Below are positions 53,378 to 63,828 of a stretch of DNA of 64,000 bases, piece after piece; within the stretch, counting starts at the first letter, position 1; every line of letters starts with the position of its first letter. The notes beneath the pieces are model-generated. The model did not search any database and was not told the origin of the DNA. It saw nothing but the letters and a program-made list of their open reading frames with translations. The stretch lies in the NCBI RefSeq assembly GCF_019355555.1, contig NZ_CP072141.1:2474001-2538000 (forward strand), given 5' to 3'. This stretch comes from Rhizobium sp. L51/94. GTDB taxonomy: Bacteria; Pseudomonadota; Alphaproteobacteria; Rhizobiales; Rhizobiaceae. The translations under genes and the position numbers were made by a program.

Positions 53378-54853
53378 ATGACACACACCCTAGCTGAACT
53401 CCTCCTGACACCCCAATCGATGGCGGCGGTCGACAAGGCCGCTGCGGCTTCAGGAATTGACTCTTTCGGACTGATGCAGAAAGCCGGCCGGGCGGTGGCG
53501 GCTGCGGCCTTGCGGGACTATCCGGAGACGCTGCGATACGCGGTCCTGTGCGGCCCCGGCAACAATGGCGGAGATGGCTACGTGGCCGCTTTGGCGTTGC
53601 ACGAATGCGGTGCCGAGGTCGACGTATATCACCTCGGAGATGCAGCCGTGCTGAAGGGCGATGCGGCGCGCGCCTTTTCCGCCTGTCCGGTTGCCGGCTC
53701 GCCACTCGGTTCCTATCTGCCCCGGGCCGGCGACCTCGTCATCGATGCGATTTTCGGTGCCGGCCTCGCGCGGGATGTGCCTGACGCCGTCGCAGCCGTG
53801 ATCGAACGAACACGTGCCGCTTCCATCCCGGTTATCGCCGTCGATTTGCCGTCGGGCGTCAACGGCGCTACCGGCCGAGTGCTGGGCGCCGCCTTTCGCG
53901 CTTCCCATACGGTAAGCTTCATGACGCGCAAACCCGGGCATCTGCTGATGCCGGGCAGGGAGCTGTGCGGCACGCTAGAGATCGTCGACATCGGCATTCC
54001 AGCCCGCATCGTCCGGGAAAACGCCAATGCGCTGATCGCCGAGAACACACCGGAACAGTGGCGGTCGGCCATGCCTGTAGCGTTAGTGGAGACCCATAAG
54101 TACAAACGCGGGCATCTGGTGGTCTTTTCCGGCAGCGAGACGGCGACGGGTGCGGCCCGCATGTCGGCCATGGCGGGTCTGAAGGCTGGGGCAGGGCTGG
54201 TCACGATCGCCTCTTCCAAAGCCGCGCTCAAAGTCAATGCCGGGGCGCTGACGGCGATCATGCTGCGCGAAATCGATGACAGAGCCGCTCTTGAGGAGTG
54301 GCTCGACGATGCGCGGCTATCGACCTTCGTTCTCGGCCCGGGTTTTGGCACGGGCGAAAAGGCACGGCAGTTCGTGGCGGCGCTGGTGGATCGACATCTC
54401 GTGCTCGATGCGGACGGCATCACCTCCTTCAAGGACGATCCATCTGCGCTCTTCGATGCTTTTGCGACGGGGCCGACGCATCTGGTTCTGACGCCGCACG
54501 AAGGCGAGTTCGGCCGTCTTTTCCCCGATATCGCCAAGGATGAAGCTCTCGGCAAGATCGAGAAGGCAATCGCAGCCGCAATGCGCTCGCACGCGGCAAT
54601 CGTCTACAAAGGCGCCGACACGGTGATCGCCGCGCCAGACGGGCGGGCACTGATCAACTGCAATGCGCCGCCATGGTTGGCAACTGCCGGTTCCGGCGAT
54701 GTGCTGGCGGGGATCATTGGCGGACTTCTGGCGCAGGGCATGCCGGCCTTCGAGGCCGCGGCCGCCGGTGTCTGGCTGCACGGCGAAGCGGGAAACCGGG
54801 CCGGCAAGGGCCTGACGGCCGAAGACCTGATGGGCCACGTCAGGCCGCTCTGA
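53378..54853 (+). CDS. nnr: Bifunctional NAD(P)HX epimerase/dehydratase
   Basis: A 491-residue metabolite-repair enzyme. The N-terminal half (about 1-215) is the NAD(P)HX epimerase YjeF_N with CGPGNNGGDGYVAA; the C-terminal half (about 225-490) is the ADP-dependent NAD(P)HX dehydratase with VVFSGSETATGAARMSAMAG, LGPGFGTGEKAR, LTPHEGEFGRLFP and the nucleotide-binding TAGSGDVLAGIIGG. ATG at 53378 chosen over 53339 because MTHTLAELLLTPQSM is the usual start. Divergent from glnB and convergent with the DUF72 gene (6-base gap). Confidence 0.96.
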   Translation: MTHTLAELLLTPQSMAAVDKAAAASGIDSFGLMQKAGRAVAAAALRDYPETLRYAVLCGPGNNGGDGYVAALALHECGAEVDVYHLGDAAVLKGDAARAFSACPVAGSPLGSYLPRAGDLVIDAIFGAGLARDVPDAVAAVIERTRAASIPVIAVDLPSGVNGATGRVLGAAFRASHTVSFMTRKPGHLLMPGRELCGTLEIVDIGIPARIVRENANALIAENTPEQWRSAMPVALVETHKYKRGHLVVFSGSETATGAARMSAMAGLKAGAGLVTIASSKAALKVNAGALTAIMLREIDDRAALEEWLDDARLSTFVLGPGFGTGEKARQFVAALVDRHLVLDADGITSFKDDPSALFDAFATGPTHLVLTPHEGEFGRLFPDIAKDEALGKIEKAIAAAMRSHAAIVYKGADTVIAAPDGRALINCNAPPWLATAGSGDVLAGIIGGLLAQGMPAFEAAAAGVWLHGEAGNRAGKGLTAEDLMGHVRPL

Positions 54854-54859
54854 CCGGTG

Positions 54860-55669
54860 CTAGGATTTGGCAAGCACGCCCTGCAGGGCAATGGCGCCCT
54901 GCGGTGCGTTGACTTTTCCATCGTGGATCATGAAGGCGAAAACATCCCGCGGCTGGACCTTCACCTTACGTGCAGCATCGATCAACGGCAGGTCGGCGGG
55001 CACCTTGCCTTCGGCCCAGGTCTGAAGGCGCTCCGCCCACTCTTTCAGTTCCTTCGGCGGATAGCAGGTCTTGATTTCATCGGAGCCCTTCTGCAGGCGG
55101 CCGTAGACGAAATCGGCGGTCACATCGGCGATCATCGGATAGTCGTGATGGTCGGCACAAACCGGGGCCACCTGGTATTTCTCCAGCAGCGCGACGAACT
55201 CCGGCACCTTGAACGAATCGTGGCGTACCTCGACCACATGCCGCAGCGGCAATCCGTCCTGCTTCTGTGGCAGGAGCTTCAGGAATCCTTCGAAGTCATC
55301 CGCATCGAATTTCTTCGTTGGTGCGAACTGCCAGAGCAGAGGGCCCAGTCGGTCGCCGAGCTCGCTGATGCCGGACTTCAGAAACCGCTCCATCGATTCC
55401 CCGGCTTCCACCAGTATCTTGCGATTGGTGACGTAGCGCGTCGCCTTCAGGCTGAAGATGAAGCCATCCGGCACCTCGGAGGCCCATTTTGCAAAGGTCG
55501 CCGGCTTCTGCGTCGCATAGTAGGTCCCGTTGACCTCGATCACCTTCAGCTTGCTGCTGGCGTAGCGCAACTCGTCTTTCTGCTTGAGATCGTCGGGGAA
55601 GAACGTCCCGCGCCAGGGCTCGAACGTCCAGCCGCCAATGCCGGTCCGAATGGTGCCTGACGCTGTCAT
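54860..55669 (-). CDS. DUF72 protein (YecE-like)
   Basis: A 269-residue protein with a predicted TIM-barrel fold. Family motifs: GTIRTGIGGWTFEPWRGTFF, LRYASSKLKVIEVNGTYYATQ, FIFSLKATRYVTNRK, LLWQFAPTKKF and VEVRHDSF. DUF72 proteins are structurally similar to hydrolases of the AP-endonuclease type, but no activity is established. GGGGAAAG precedes the ATG at a fitting distance. It follows uvrA by 63 bases on the same strand and could share its message, though this is not proof of a repair role. Confidence 0.9.
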   Translation of the reverse strand: MTASGTIRTGIGGWTFEPWRGTFFPDDLKQKDELRYASSKLKVIEVNGTYYATQKPATFAKWASEVPDGFIFSLKATRYVTNRKILVEAGESMERFLKSGISELGDRLGPLLWQFAPTKKFDADDFEGFLKLLPQKQDGLPLRHVVEVRHDSFKVPEFVALLEKYQVAPVCADHHDYPMIADVTADFVYGRLQKGSDEIKTCYPPKELKEWAERLQTWAEGKVPADLPLIDAARKVKVQPRDVFAFMIHDGKVNAPQGAIALQGVLAKS

Positions 55670-55732
55670 ATGCTTTCCCCGTTCATTTATGATGCCGGTA
55701 TCCGGCGCTTCGAGTGTCCGTTCGCCGGGAGA

Positions 55733-58657
55733 TCACTCTGCCGCAGCCACGACCTTCTTGACGGGCCGCCGCTCCAGCAATTCCTTGAGGAAGTGTCCGG
55801 TATAGGACCGCTTCTCCTTGACGATTGTCTCAGGCGTGCCAACTGCCACGATCTCACCGCCGCCGTCGCCACCTTCGGGGCCGAAGTCGAGCACCCAGTC
55901 GGCGGTCTTGATGACCTCGAGATTGTGCTCGATGACGACAACCGAATTGCCTTGGTTCACCAATTCGTGCAGCATCTCCAGCAGTTTGGCGACGTCGTGG
56001 AAATGAAGCCCCGTCGTCGGCTCGTCGAGGATGTAGAGCGTGCGCCCGGTCGAGCGTTTCGACAGCTCCTTGGCAAGCTTGACGCGCTGCGCCTCGCCGC
56101 CGGAGAGCGTGTTGGCCTGCTGTCCGACCTTGATATAGCCGAGACCGACGTCCTTCAGCGATTGTAGCTTGTCACGCACCGCAGGCACCGCAGCAAAGAA
56201 ATCGACACCTTCCTCGACAGTCATGTCGAGCACGTCGGCAATCGACTTGCTCTTGAAGGTGACGTCGAGCGTCTCGCGGTTATAGCGCTTGCCGTGGCAG
56301 ACATCGCAGGTGACGTAGACGTCGGGCAGGAAGTGCATCTCGATCTTGATGACGCCATCGCCCTGGCAGGCCTCGCAGCGTCCGCCCTTGACGTTGAACG
56401 AGAACCGGCCCGGCTGGTAGCCGCGCGCCTTGGCTTCCGGCAATCCGGAAAACCAGTCGCGGATCGGCGTGAAGGCGCCGGTATAGGTGGCCGGGTTGGA
56501 TCGTGGCGTCCGGCCAATCGGCGACTGGTCGATGTCGATAACCTTGTCGATATGCTCGAAGCCATCGATGCGGTCATGCTCGGCCGGCGTTTCGCGGGCG
56601 CCCATGACGCGGCGGGCTGCCGACTTGTAGAGCGTCTCGATCAGGAAGGTGGACTTGCCGCCGCCCGAGACGCCGCTGACGGCGGTGAACACGCCGAGCG
56701 GGATCGCGGCGGTGACGTTCTTCAGATTGTTGCCGCGGGCGCCGAAAATCTTGATTTCCTTGCCCTTCTTCGGCTTGCGTCGCTCCGAAGGCACGGGCAC
56801 GCCGAGATGGCCGGACAGGTAGCGGCCTGTGAGCGAATTCGGGTTTGCCATGATCTGCTGCGGCGTGCCATGCGCAATGACCTCGCCGCCATGGATGCCG
56901 GCTGCCGGGCCGATATCGACGACATCGTCTGCCTGCATGATCGCATCCTCGTCATGCTCGACGACGATGACCGTGTTGCCGATGTCACGCAGATGCTTCA
57001 GTGTCTCCAGCAGGCGCGCATTGTCGCGCTGGTGGAGGCCGATGGAAGGCTCGTCGAGGACGTAGAGCACGCCCGTAAGGCCGGAGCCGATCTGGGAGGC
57101 GAGTCGGATGCGCTGGCTCTCGCCGCCCGAGAGCGTTCCTGAATTGCGCGAAAGGCTCAGATATTCAAGCCCGACATCGTTGAGAAACCGCAGCCGATCG
57201 CGGATTTCCTTGAGGATACGGACGGCGATTTCGTTCTGCTTGGAAGTGAATATCGCCGGCAGCGTCTCGAACCAGTCGCGGGCGTTGCGGATCGACATTT
57301 CCGAGACCTGGCCGATATGCAGCGTGGCGATCTTCACCGCCAGCGCTTCCGGTTTCAGTCGGTAGCCGGCGCAGACGGGGCAGGGAGCCGCCGACATGTA
57401 GCGCTCGATCTCTTCGCGGGCCCAGGCGCTGTCGGTTTCCTTCCAGCGGCGCTCGAGATTGGGCACGATGCCTTCGAAATTCTTGTGGGTCGTGTAGGCA
57501 CGCGCACCATCGGCGTACTGGAACTCGATCTTGTCTTCCGTGCCGTGCAGGATCACTTCCTTGGCCTTCGCAGGCAGGTCGCTCCAGCGGCTCGAGAGCT
57601 TGAAGCCGTAATGCTTGCCGAGCGCTTCCAGCGTCTGGTTGTAATAGGGAGACGTCGATTTGGCCCACGGGGCAATCGCGCCGTCGCGAAGGGTGCGCTC
57701 GTGCTCGGGGACGATCATCTCGGGATCGATCTTCTGCAGGGAGCCGAGACCGTCGCAGGAGGGGCAGGCGCCGGCTGGATTGTTGAACGAGAACAGGCGG
57801 GGTTCAATCTCTGGAATGGTAAAGCCGGACACCGGGCAGGCAAACTTCTCTGAAAACAGCACCCGTTCGTGGGTCTCGTTCAGCGACTTGTTGGCGGAAC
57901 CGCCGGCAGAGGTTTCCTCGGGCGGCAATGGCCTATCGGCAAACTCCGCAACAGCCAGTCCGTCCGCCAGCCGCAGAGACGTCTCAAAGCTGTCAGCCAG
58001 ACGCGCCGCGACATCAGCGCGCACGACAATGCGATCGACGACCACGTCGATGTCGTGCTTGTACTTCTTGTCGAGGGCAGGCGCATCGGCGATTTCGTAG
58101 AACTGTCCGTCGATCTTGACGCGCTGGAAGCCCTTTTTCATGAGCTCGGCAAGCTCTTTCTTGTATTCGCCCTTACGCCCGCGCACCATCGGCGCCAAAA
58201 TATAAAGGCGGGTGCCGTCGCCGAAGGCGAGCACACGGTCGACCATCTGGCTGACGGTCTGGCTCTCGATCGGCAGGCCCGTCGCCGGCGAGTAGGGCAC
58301 GCCTACCCGCGCAAACAGCAGGCGCATGTAGTCGTAGATTTCCGTAACGGTGCCGACCGTCGAGCGCGGGTTGCGCGACGTCGTCTTCTGCTCGATGGAG
58401 ATCGCCGGGGACAGGCCCTCGATCAGATCGACATCGGGCTTCTGCATCATCTCGAGGAACTGGCGCGCATAGGCCGACAGGCTCTCGACATAGCGGCGCT
58501 GGCCTTCCGCATAGATTGTATCGAAGGCAAGCGACGACTTTCCCGAGCCCGACAGGCCGGTCATGACGATCAGCTTGTTGCGCGGCAGATCGATGTCGAT
58601 ACCCTTGAGATTGTGCTCGCGCGCACCCCGGATGGAGATGGTCTTCAGTTCGCTCAT
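55733..58657 (-). CDS. uvrA: Excinuclease ABC subunit A
   Basis: A 974-residue damage-recognition ATPase of nucleotide excision repair. Two ABC modules: Walker [20 protein letters not shown] with [17 protein letters not shown], and [13 protein letters not shown] with [18 protein letters not shown]. The C-terminal zinc module [13 protein letters not shown] with CDVCHGK is intact. In the first zinc module the CxxC seen in E. coli is CPVS ([19 protein letters not shown]), so one of four ligands is Ser, while CPSC follows normally. An SOS box lies 120 bases upstream, shared with ssb. Confidence 0.98.
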   Translation of the reverse strand: MSELKTISIRGAREHNLKGIDIDLPRNKLIVMTGLSGSGKSSLAFDTIYAEGQRRYVESLSAYARQFLEMMQKPDVDLIEGLSPAISIEQKTTSRNPRSTVGTVTEIYDYMRLLFARVGVPYSPATGLPIESQTVSQMVDRVLAFGDGTRLYILAPMVRGRKGEYKKELAELMKKGFQRVKIDGQFYEIADAPALDKKYKHDIDVVVDRIVVRADVAARLADSFETSLRLADGLAVAEFADRPLPPEETSAGGSANKSLNETHERVLFSEKFACPVSGFTIPEIEPRLFSFNNPAGACPSCDGLGSLQKIDPEMIVPEHERTLRDGAIAPWAKSTSPYYNQTLEALGKHYGFKLSSRWSDLPAKAKEVILHGTEDKIEFQYADGARAYTTHKNFEGIVPNLERRWKETDSAWAREEIERYMSAAPCPVCAGYRLKPEALAVKIATLHIGQVSEMSIRNARDWFETLPAIFTSKQNEIAVRILKEIRDRLRFLNDVGLEYLSLSRNSGTLSGGESQRIRLASQIGSGLTGVLYVLDEPSIGLHQRDNARLLETLKHLRDIGNTVIVVEHDEDAIMQADDVVDIGPAAGIHGGEVIAHGTPQQIMANPNSLTGRYLSGHLGVPVPSERRKPKKGKEIKIFGARGNNLKNVTAAIPLGVFTAVSGVSGGGKSTFLIETLYKSAARRVMGARETPAEHDRIDGFEHIDKVIDIDQSPIGRTPRSNPATYTGAFTPIRDWFSGLPEAKARGYQPGRFSFNVKGGRCEACQGDGVIKIEMHFLPDVYVTCDVCHGKRYNRETLDVTFKSKSIADVLDMTVEEGVDFFAAVPAVRDKLQSLKDVGLGYIKVGQQANTLSGGEAQRVKLAKELSKRSTGRTLYILDEPTTGLHFHDVAKLLEMLHELVNQGNSVVVIEHNLEVIKTADWVLDFGPEGGDGGGEIVAVGTPETIVKEKRSYTGHFLKELLERRPVKKVVAAAE

Positions 58658-58751
58658 CGTTTTCCGCTAAATCCCTGTTCAGCCCTTATCTAGTGATGAA
58701 GGCCGGCGAGTCGAGGTTGAAATGCGACTCTCCGCCCGCTTTTCGATTCGG

Positions 58752-58780
58752 TTGACAAAATCATAGCCGCTGACTAGAAC
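58752..58780 (+). promoter_or_regulatory. ssb: Sigma-70 promoter of ssb
   Basis: TTGACA at 58752-58757, a 17-base spacer, and TAGAAC at 58775-58780: a perfect -35 and a recognisable -10 at ideal spacing on the ssb strand. The LexA box begins inside the -10, so bound LexA would block polymerase. Confidence 0.75.
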
Positions 58781-58791
58781 AAAGAAAGAAC
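58777..58791. promoter_or_regulatory. SOS (LexA) operator between uvrA and ssb
   Basis: GAAC-N7-GAAC on the plus strand, i.e. GTTC-N7-GTTC read toward uvrA, exactly the alphaproteobacterial LexA consensus direct repeat. It lies 119 bases before uvrA and 114 bases before ssb. Confidence 0.88.
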
Positions 58792-58905
58792 AAAATTCCT
58801 TGTGGATGACCGCCGCTTAGATCGCACCGGGCGGGGCCGATGGTTTAAGGTGCGTGCAATTATGTTCCAGGGCCGCCGGTGGGCGCGGCGAGCAGGGTGA
58901 TCGGT

Positions 58906-59463
58906 ATGGCGGGTAGCGTAAACAAGGTAATTCTGATCGGGAACCTCGGGGCTGATCCGGAAATCCGCCGGACCCAGGATGGTCGCCCGATCGCCAATCT
59001 GAATATTGCAACTTCCGAAACTTGGCGGGACAAGTCGTCCGGCGAGCGCAAGGAAAAGACCGAGTGGCACCGCGTGGTGATCTTCAACGAGGGTCTGTGC
59101 AAGGTTGCCGAGCAGTATCTGAAGAAGGGTGCCAAGGTTTACATCGAGGGCGCCCTGCAGACCCGCAAGTGGACGGACCAGGCCGGCATCGAGAAATACT
59201 CGACCGAAATCGTCCTTCAGGGCTTCAACTCGACTTTGACCATGCTCGACGGTCGCGGTGACGGAGCCGGCGAAGGCGGTGGTCGCGTCATGCAGCGCAG
59301 CGGCGGTGGCGGCAATGATTTCGGCGGCGGCGGTTCGGGCTACGGCGACGACTACAACCAGTCCTCGCCATCGTCGTCATCCGGTCGCGGCAATGCCGGT
59401 AACGCCGGCAATAGCGGCGGCGGAAACTTCTCGCGCGAACTCGATGACGACATTCCGTTCTGA
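58906..59463 (+). CDS. ssb: Single-stranded DNA-binding protein
   Basis: A 185-residue SSB. OB fold (about 4-115) with [20 protein letters not shown] and [29 protein letters not shown] blocks, a glycine/serine-rich flexible linker (about 120-175) and the acidic tip DDDIPF that docks partner proteins such as RecG-type helicases. ATG at 58906 gives MAGSVNKV, the standard start; a frame from 58879 adds nine unlike residues. It diverges from uvrA across the SOS operator. Confidence 0.97.
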   Translation: MAGSVNKVILIGNLGADPEIRRTQDGRPIANLNIATSETWRDKSSGERKEKTEWHRVVIFNEGLCKVAEQYLKKGAKVYIEGALQTRKWTDQAGIEKYSTEIVLQGFNSTLTMLDGRGDGAGEGGGRVMQRSGGGGNDFGGGGSGYGDDYNQSSPSSSSGRGNAGNAGNSGGGNFSRELDDDIPF

Positions 59464-59476
59464 GATTGGACTATCC

Positions 59477-59500
59477 GATGCACCCTGCGGGGTGCATCTT
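59477..59500 (+). terminator. Terminator after ssb
   Basis: Stem GATGCACCC / GGGTGCATC with a short TGCG-type loop, 13 bases after the ssb stop, followed by TTTCGTTTT. It separates ssb from the small membrane gene downstream, though read-through is possible. Confidence 0.75.
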
Positions 59501-59534
59501 TCGTTTTGCGGCCGGAATAACAGGGACTTCAGCA

Positions 59535-59789
59535 ATGTCAGACGCACTCGTGCCAAGAAATCCGTCGACATGGAGACGCGTGGTGGCGCTTATCCTCGAC
59601 CTGATCACCGCTTTTTTCGGCCTGGGTTACCTCGTGGCGCTGCTGACGGGCGGCATGACTGAAGATGGTTTCCAGCTGAACGGCTGGCCGGCAATGCTGC
59701 TGTTCGCGCTGGTCATCGCCTATTTCGTCATTGCCAATCGATTTTTCGGCGGCACGATCTGGAAATACATATTGAAGGCGCGCACCTAA
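59535..59789 (+). CDS. Small RDD-like membrane protein
   Basis: An 84-residue protein with two membrane segments: RRVVALILDLITAFFGLGYLVALL and LNGWPAMLLFALVIAYFVIAN, ending GGTIWKYILKA. The Arg-rich start and the Leu-Asp pair in LILDLI resemble a shortened RDD domain, and the end resembles the RDD C-terminus, but the protein is shorter than usual RDD proteins. Start at the ATG at 59535 (frame open from 59466) with AGGGAC upstream. Function unknown. Convergent with the MarC gene (15-base gap). Confidence 0.75.
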   Translation: MSDALVPRNPSTWRRVVALILDLITAFFGLGYLVALLTGGMTEDGFQLNGWPAMLLFALVIAYFVIANRFFGGTIWKYILKART

Positions 59790-59804
59790 CCCGCGCACAC
59801 CCGG

Positions 59805-60434
59805 TCAGATCGCAAAGGCCGATCGGATGCCATCGACGACGAACTGTGTGGCAAGCGCTGCCAGGATAACGCCGAGGAGGCGCGTAAGGATCGCACGTCC
59901 CGTCATGCCGAGGAAGCGGTCGAGACGCTCGGCAATCAGCAGGGCTGCAAATGTCAGCACCAGGCAGGCCGCGATCACGACGATCAACTGCGAGCGGTCG
60001 ACGGAGCTCTGCAGCGAGCCAGAAAGCAGGATCGTCGCGGAGATTGCGCCAGGTCCCGCGATCAGCGGCAATGCCAGCGGGAAAACCGAGATGTTATGGA
60101 TATGATCCCGGGTGATTGCCACCTCGGCGGTCTTTTCCTTGCGGTCCTGGCGTTTCTCGAAGACCATCTCGAAGGCGATCCAGAATAGCAGGAGCCCGCC
60201 AGCAATCCTGAATGCACCGATCGATATGCCGAGTACGCCAAGCACGCTTGAGCCGAACAGCGCGAAGGCGGCGAGGATACCAAAGGCAATCAGCGAACCG
60301 CGCAACGCGACCTGCGTCCGCTGGCTGCGGTTCATGCCTGTCGTCAGCGCCAGGAACAGCGGTGCCAGCCCGGGTGGGTCGATGGTCACCATCAATGTGG
60401 TGAAGGCATTGATGAGACTGTCTACGCTCGCCAT
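59805..60434 (-). CDS. MarC family membrane protein
   Basis: A 209-residue inner-membrane protein with six membrane segments. Seen: TTLMVTIDPPGLAPLFLALT (the conserved DPxGxxPxF loop) near residue 15, SIGAFRIAGGLLLFWIAFEM and the second-half repeat VFPLALPLIAGPGAISATILL. The family was named after a multiple-antibiotic-resistance locus but does not itself confer that resistance; its role is unknown. ATG at 60434 with GGGGGAAA upstream chosen; the frame opens at 60530. Divergent from gyrA. Confidence 0.94.
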   Translation of the reverse strand: MASVDSLINAFTTLMVTIDPPGLAPLFLALTTGMNRSQRTQVALRGSLIAFGILAAFALFGSSVLGVLGISIGAFRIAGGLLLFWIAFEMVFEKRQDRKEKTAEVAITRDHIHNISVFPLALPLIAGPGAISATILLSGSLQSSVDRSQLIVVIAACLVLTFAALLIAERLDRFLGMTGRAILTRLLGVILAALATQFVVDGIRSAFAI

Positions 60435-60659
60435 AATTTCCCCCGGATCGTCAACTTCACTTATGAAACTGACCCTTAAGCGCTGATCGCCGTTTGGCAA
60501 AGCGTTCGCAGCGACGAGCTTTTCCCACATGTCGCAAAAATGTGCTATTGAAACGTTCCAGAGGCTAAAAGCCTGTTCAAAACCGTTGGCGAAATTAGCG
60601 CCTTTGTCCGCTTTCCGCTATAAATTCCACAGTGATTCTTAAAGAGATCGTGATCTGTT

Positions 60660-63482
60660 TTGACTGAGCAATCCACACCCGGTGGCGGGAAGCTCCCGCC
60701 TGGTATCGAGCCAATTTCCATCATCGAGGAAATGCAGCGGTCCTATCTCGACTACGCCATGAGCGTTATCGTCAGCCGCGCCCTTCCGGATGTCAGGGAC
60801 GGTCTCAAGCCTGTTCATCGACGCATCCTTTTCGGCATGTCCGAACTCGGGATCGACTGGAACAAGAAATACGTCAAATGCGCCCGCGTGACCGGGGACG
60901 TGATGGGTAAATTCCACCCGCACGGCAATTCGGCCATTTACGATGCGCTGGCCCGCATGGCGCAGGACTGGTCGCTTCGGTTGCCGCTCATCGACGGCCA
61001 GGGCAATTTCGGTTCAGTCGATGGCGATCCGCCGGCAGCCGAACGCTACACAGAGTGCCGGCTGCAGAAGGCCGCCCACGCGCTGCTCGACGACCTCGAC
61101 AAGGATACGGTCGATTTTCGCGAGAACTATGATGGAACGCTCAGCGAGCCGGTCGTGGTGCCCGCGAAGTTCCCGAACCTGCTGGTCAACGGCGCCGGCG
61201 GTATTGCCGTTGGCATGGCCACGAATATTCCGCCGCACAACCTGATCGAAGTGATCAACGCTTGCATCGCGCTGATCGACGATCCGGCCATCGAGCTCGC
61301 CGATCTGATGCAGATCATTCCGGGCCCCGATTTCCCGACCGGAGCCAAGATCCTCGGTCGTGCCGGCATCCGCTCGGCTTATGAGACCGGTCGCGGTTCG
61401 GTCATCATGCGCGGCGTCGCAGCCATCGAGCCGATGCGCGGCGATCGCGAACAAATCATCATCACCGAAATTCCCTTCCAGGTGAACAAGTCGACGATGA
61501 TCGAGAAGATGGCCGAACTGGTGCGCGAAAAGCGCATCGAGGGCATCTCCGACCTGCGCGACGAATCCGACCGCCAGGGCTACCGCGTCGTCGTCGAGCT
61601 TAAGCGCGACGCCAATGCCGAGGTCATCCTCAACCAGCTCTATCGCTATACGCCACTGCAGACGTCCTTCGGCTGCAACATGGTGGCGCTGAACGGCGGC
61701 AAGCCGGAACAGATGACGCTGCTCGACATGCTGCGCGCCTTTGTTTCGTTCCGCGAGGAAGTCGTTAGCCGGCGTACTAAGTATCTTCTGCGCAAGGCCC
61801 GCGACCGCGCCCACGTATTGGTCGGCCTCGCTATTGCGGTTGCCAACATCGACGAAGTCATCCGCGTTATCCGCCAGGCGCCGGATCCGCAGTCTGCCCG
61901 CGAAGAGCTGATGACGCGCCGCTGGCCTGCATCGGATGTCGAAAGCCTGATCCGGCTGATCGACGATCCGCGCCACCGCATCAATGAAGACCTGACCTAC
62001 AATCTGTCGGAAGAGCAGTCCCGCGCCATTCTCGAATTGCGCCTTGCCCGCCTGACAGCCCTCGGCCGCGATGAAATCGGCGACGAACTGAACAAGATCG
62101 GCGACGAGATCAAGGATTACCTCGACATCCTGTCTTCCCGCGTTCGCGTCCAGACCATCGTCAAGGATGAACTGACGTCGGTGCGCGATGAATTCGGCAC
62201 GCCGCGCCGCACCGAGATCATCGATGGCGGCCTCGAGATGGATGACGAGGATCTCATTTCCCGCGAGGACATGGTCGTCACTGTTTCGCATCTCGGCTAC
62301 ATCAAGCGCGTGCCCCTGACCACCTATCGCGCCCAGCGTCGCGGCGGCAAGGGCCGCTCCGGCATGGCGACCCGCGACGAGGATTTCGTCAACCGGCTTT
62401 TCGTTGCCAACACCCACACGCCGGTGCTGTTCTTCTCCTCGCGCGGCATCGTCTACAAGGAAAAGGTCTGGCGTCTCCCCATCGGCACGCCACAGTCTCG
62501 CGGCAAGGCGCTGATCAACATGCTGCCGCTCGAAAAGGGCGAACGCATCACAACGATCATGCCGCTGCCCGAGGACGAGGCGAGCTGGGAAAATCTGGAC
62601 GTCATGTTCTCGACAACGCGGGGCACCGTTCGACGCAACAAATTGTCGGACTTCATCCAGGTGAACCGCAATGGCAAGATCGCCATGAAGCTGGACGAGG
62701 ACGGCGATGAAATCCTGTCCGTCGAGACCTGCTCGGAACATCAGGACGTTCTGATGACCACGGCGCTTGGCCAGTGCATACGCTTCTCCGTATCCGACGT
62801 CCGCGTCTTTGCAGGCCGCAACTCTATCGGCGTGCGCGGCATCACCATGGCCGAAGGCGACCGCATCATCTCGATGACGATCGTCAGCCATGTCGACGCC
62901 GAGCCGTGGGAGCGGGCTGCCTATCTGAAGCGGGCCGCCAATGAGCGGCGCCTGACAACGGGCGAAGCCGAAGATATCGCACTTGTCGGCGAGGAAGTCG
63001 TGGAGGAAGGCCAGTTGAGCGACGAGCGCTACGAGGAACTGAAGGCGCGCGAACAGTTCGTGCTGACGGTTTCGGAAAAGGGCTTCGGAAAACGCTCATC
63101 TTCTTACGATTTCCGTATATCCGGCCGAGGCGGCAAGGGCATCCGTGCGACCGACACGTCTAAGACCGGCGAGATCGGCGAACTTGTTGCGGCCTTCCCT
63201 GTCGATGACGGCGATCAGATCATGCTTGTCTCTGACGGTGGCCAGCTCATCCGAGTGCCCGTCGGCGGTATCCGCTTCGCCAGCCGCGCTACCAAGGGCG
63301 TGACGATTTTCTCCACCGCCAAGAACGAGAAGGTCGTGTCGGTCGAGCGGATAAACGAGCCGGAGGACGACGAGGAAATCGTCGACATCGCCGAAGATGG
63401 CACAGTGGCTCCCCTCGATGTGGAAGCTGCAGACAGCGAGACGCCGCCAGCCGGTTCGACGGATGAACGCAGTCCGGAATAG
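60660..63482 (+). CDS. gyrA: DNA gyrase subunit A
   Basis: A 940-residue type-II topoisomerase subunit cutting and rejoining DNA for negative supercoiling. Seen: the conserved opening [20 protein letters not shown], the quinolone region [20 protein letters not shown], catalytic Tyr in [10 protein letters not shown] (about residue 126) and the GyrA box [11 protein letters not shown] starting the C-terminal wrapping domain. The start is TTG at 60660 (no ATG before the core). A long acidic tail ([16 protein letters not shown]) closes it. A strong terminator follows. Confidence 0.98.
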   Translation: MTEQSTPGGGKLPPGIEPISIIEEMQRSYLDYAMSVIVSRALPDVRDGLKPVHRRILFGMSELGIDWNKKYVKCARVTGDVMGKFHPHGNSAIYDALARMAQDWSLRLPLIDGQGNFGSVDGDPPAAERYTECRLQKAAHALLDDLDKDTVDFRENYDGTLSEPVVVPAKFPNLLVNGAGGIAVGMATNIPPHNLIEVINACIALIDDPAIELADLMQIIPGPDFPTGAKILGRAGIRSAYETGRGSVIMRGVAAIEPMRGDREQIIITEIPFQVNKSTMIEKMAELVREKRIEGISDLRDESDRQGYRVVVELKRDANAEVILNQLYRYTPLQTSFGCNMVALNGGKPEQMTLLDMLRAFVSFREEVVSRRTKYLLRKARDRAHVLVGLAIAVANIDEVIRVIRQAPDPQSAREELMTRRWPASDVESLIRLIDDPRHRINEDLTYNLSEEQSRAILELRLARLTALGRDEIGDELNKIGDEIKDYLDILSSRVRVQTIVKDELTSVRDEFGTPRRTEIIDGGLEMDDEDLISREDMVVTVSHLGYIKRVPLTTYRAQRRGGKGRSGMATRDEDFVNRLFVANTHTPVLFFSSRGIVYKEKVWRLPIGTPQSRGKALINMLPLEKGERITTIMPLPEDEASWENLDVMFSTTRGTVRRNKLSDFIQVNRNGKIAMKLDEDGDEILSVETCSEHQDVLMTTALGQCIRFSVSDVRVFAGRNSIGVRGITMAEGDRIISMTIVSHVDAEPWERAAYLKRAANERRLTTGEAEDIALVGEEVVEEGQLSDERYEELKAREQFVLTVSEKGFGKRSSSYDFRISGRGGKGIRATDTSKTGEIGELVAAFPVDDGDQIMLVSDGGQLIRVPVGGIRFASRATKGVTIFSTAKNEKVVSVERINEPEDDEEIVDIAEDGTVAPLDVEAADSETPPAGSTDERSPE

Positions 63483-63508
63483 CAGCTTATAAAATATGCC
63501 AGCCATAC

Positions 63509-63543
63509 CAAAAACCGGGCGCAGTTTTTGCGCCCGGTTTTTT
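63509..63543 (+). terminator. gyrA: Rho-independent terminator of gyrA
   Basis: Stem AAAACCGGGCGCA / TGCGCCCGGTTTT around a TTTT-containing loop, ending in a further T run, 27 bases after the gyrA stop. Confidence 0.94.
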
Positions 63544-63563
63544 GTTGAGGAAGGGAATAAAAC

Positions 63564-63601
63564 AATGAAGCCGAACGATGGAAGGATCGTTCAGCTTCAT
63601 T
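63564..63601 (-). terminator. Hairpin terminator of the microprotein pair
   Basis: Arms of 16 bases (AATGAAGCCGAACGAT and ATCGTTCAGCTTCATT on the plus strand) around GGAAGG. In plus-strand RNA one position is a C-A mismatch, but in minus-strand RNA it is a U-G wobble, so the helix is complete only there. On that strand it is followed by GTTTTATT and lies about 50 bases beyond the last microprotein stop. Confidence 0.75.
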
Positions 63602-63654
63602 ATTTGATAATTAATGGTATTGAGAGCGTGTGAGAAATCTACCGCAGCGGACGT

Positions 63655-63789
63655 TCAAAACGCCTTGTGCTGCTTGGTGATCTGCTTCATCTCTTCGCTT
63701 TCGCGACGCAGTGCCGAAACGGTTGACGCCACGGACACGACGAACATGACGCTGATAACGGCAGTGAGCAATGTCAAAATCGTGAACAT
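63655..63789 (-). CDS. Membrane microprotein, 44 residues
   Basis: A short protein with one N-terminal membrane helix (FTILTLLTAVISVMFVVSVA), then a charged helical tail rich in Arg, Glu and Lys (RRESEEMKQITKQHK). A clear ribosome site, GAAGGAAGAA, lies just before the ATG. I do not recognise the family. It is 39 bases downstream of another microprotein gene on the same strand, and both are followed by a hairpin, so they look like a two-gene unit. Function unknown; single-helix proteins of this kind often modulate larger membrane complexes. Confidence 0.65.
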   Translation of the reverse strand: MFTILTLLTAVISVMFVVSVASTVSALRRESEEMKQITKQHKAF

Positions 63790-63828
63790 GGGTTTCTTCC
63801 TTCTTCGCAACTCCGTGCGATCAGATCC

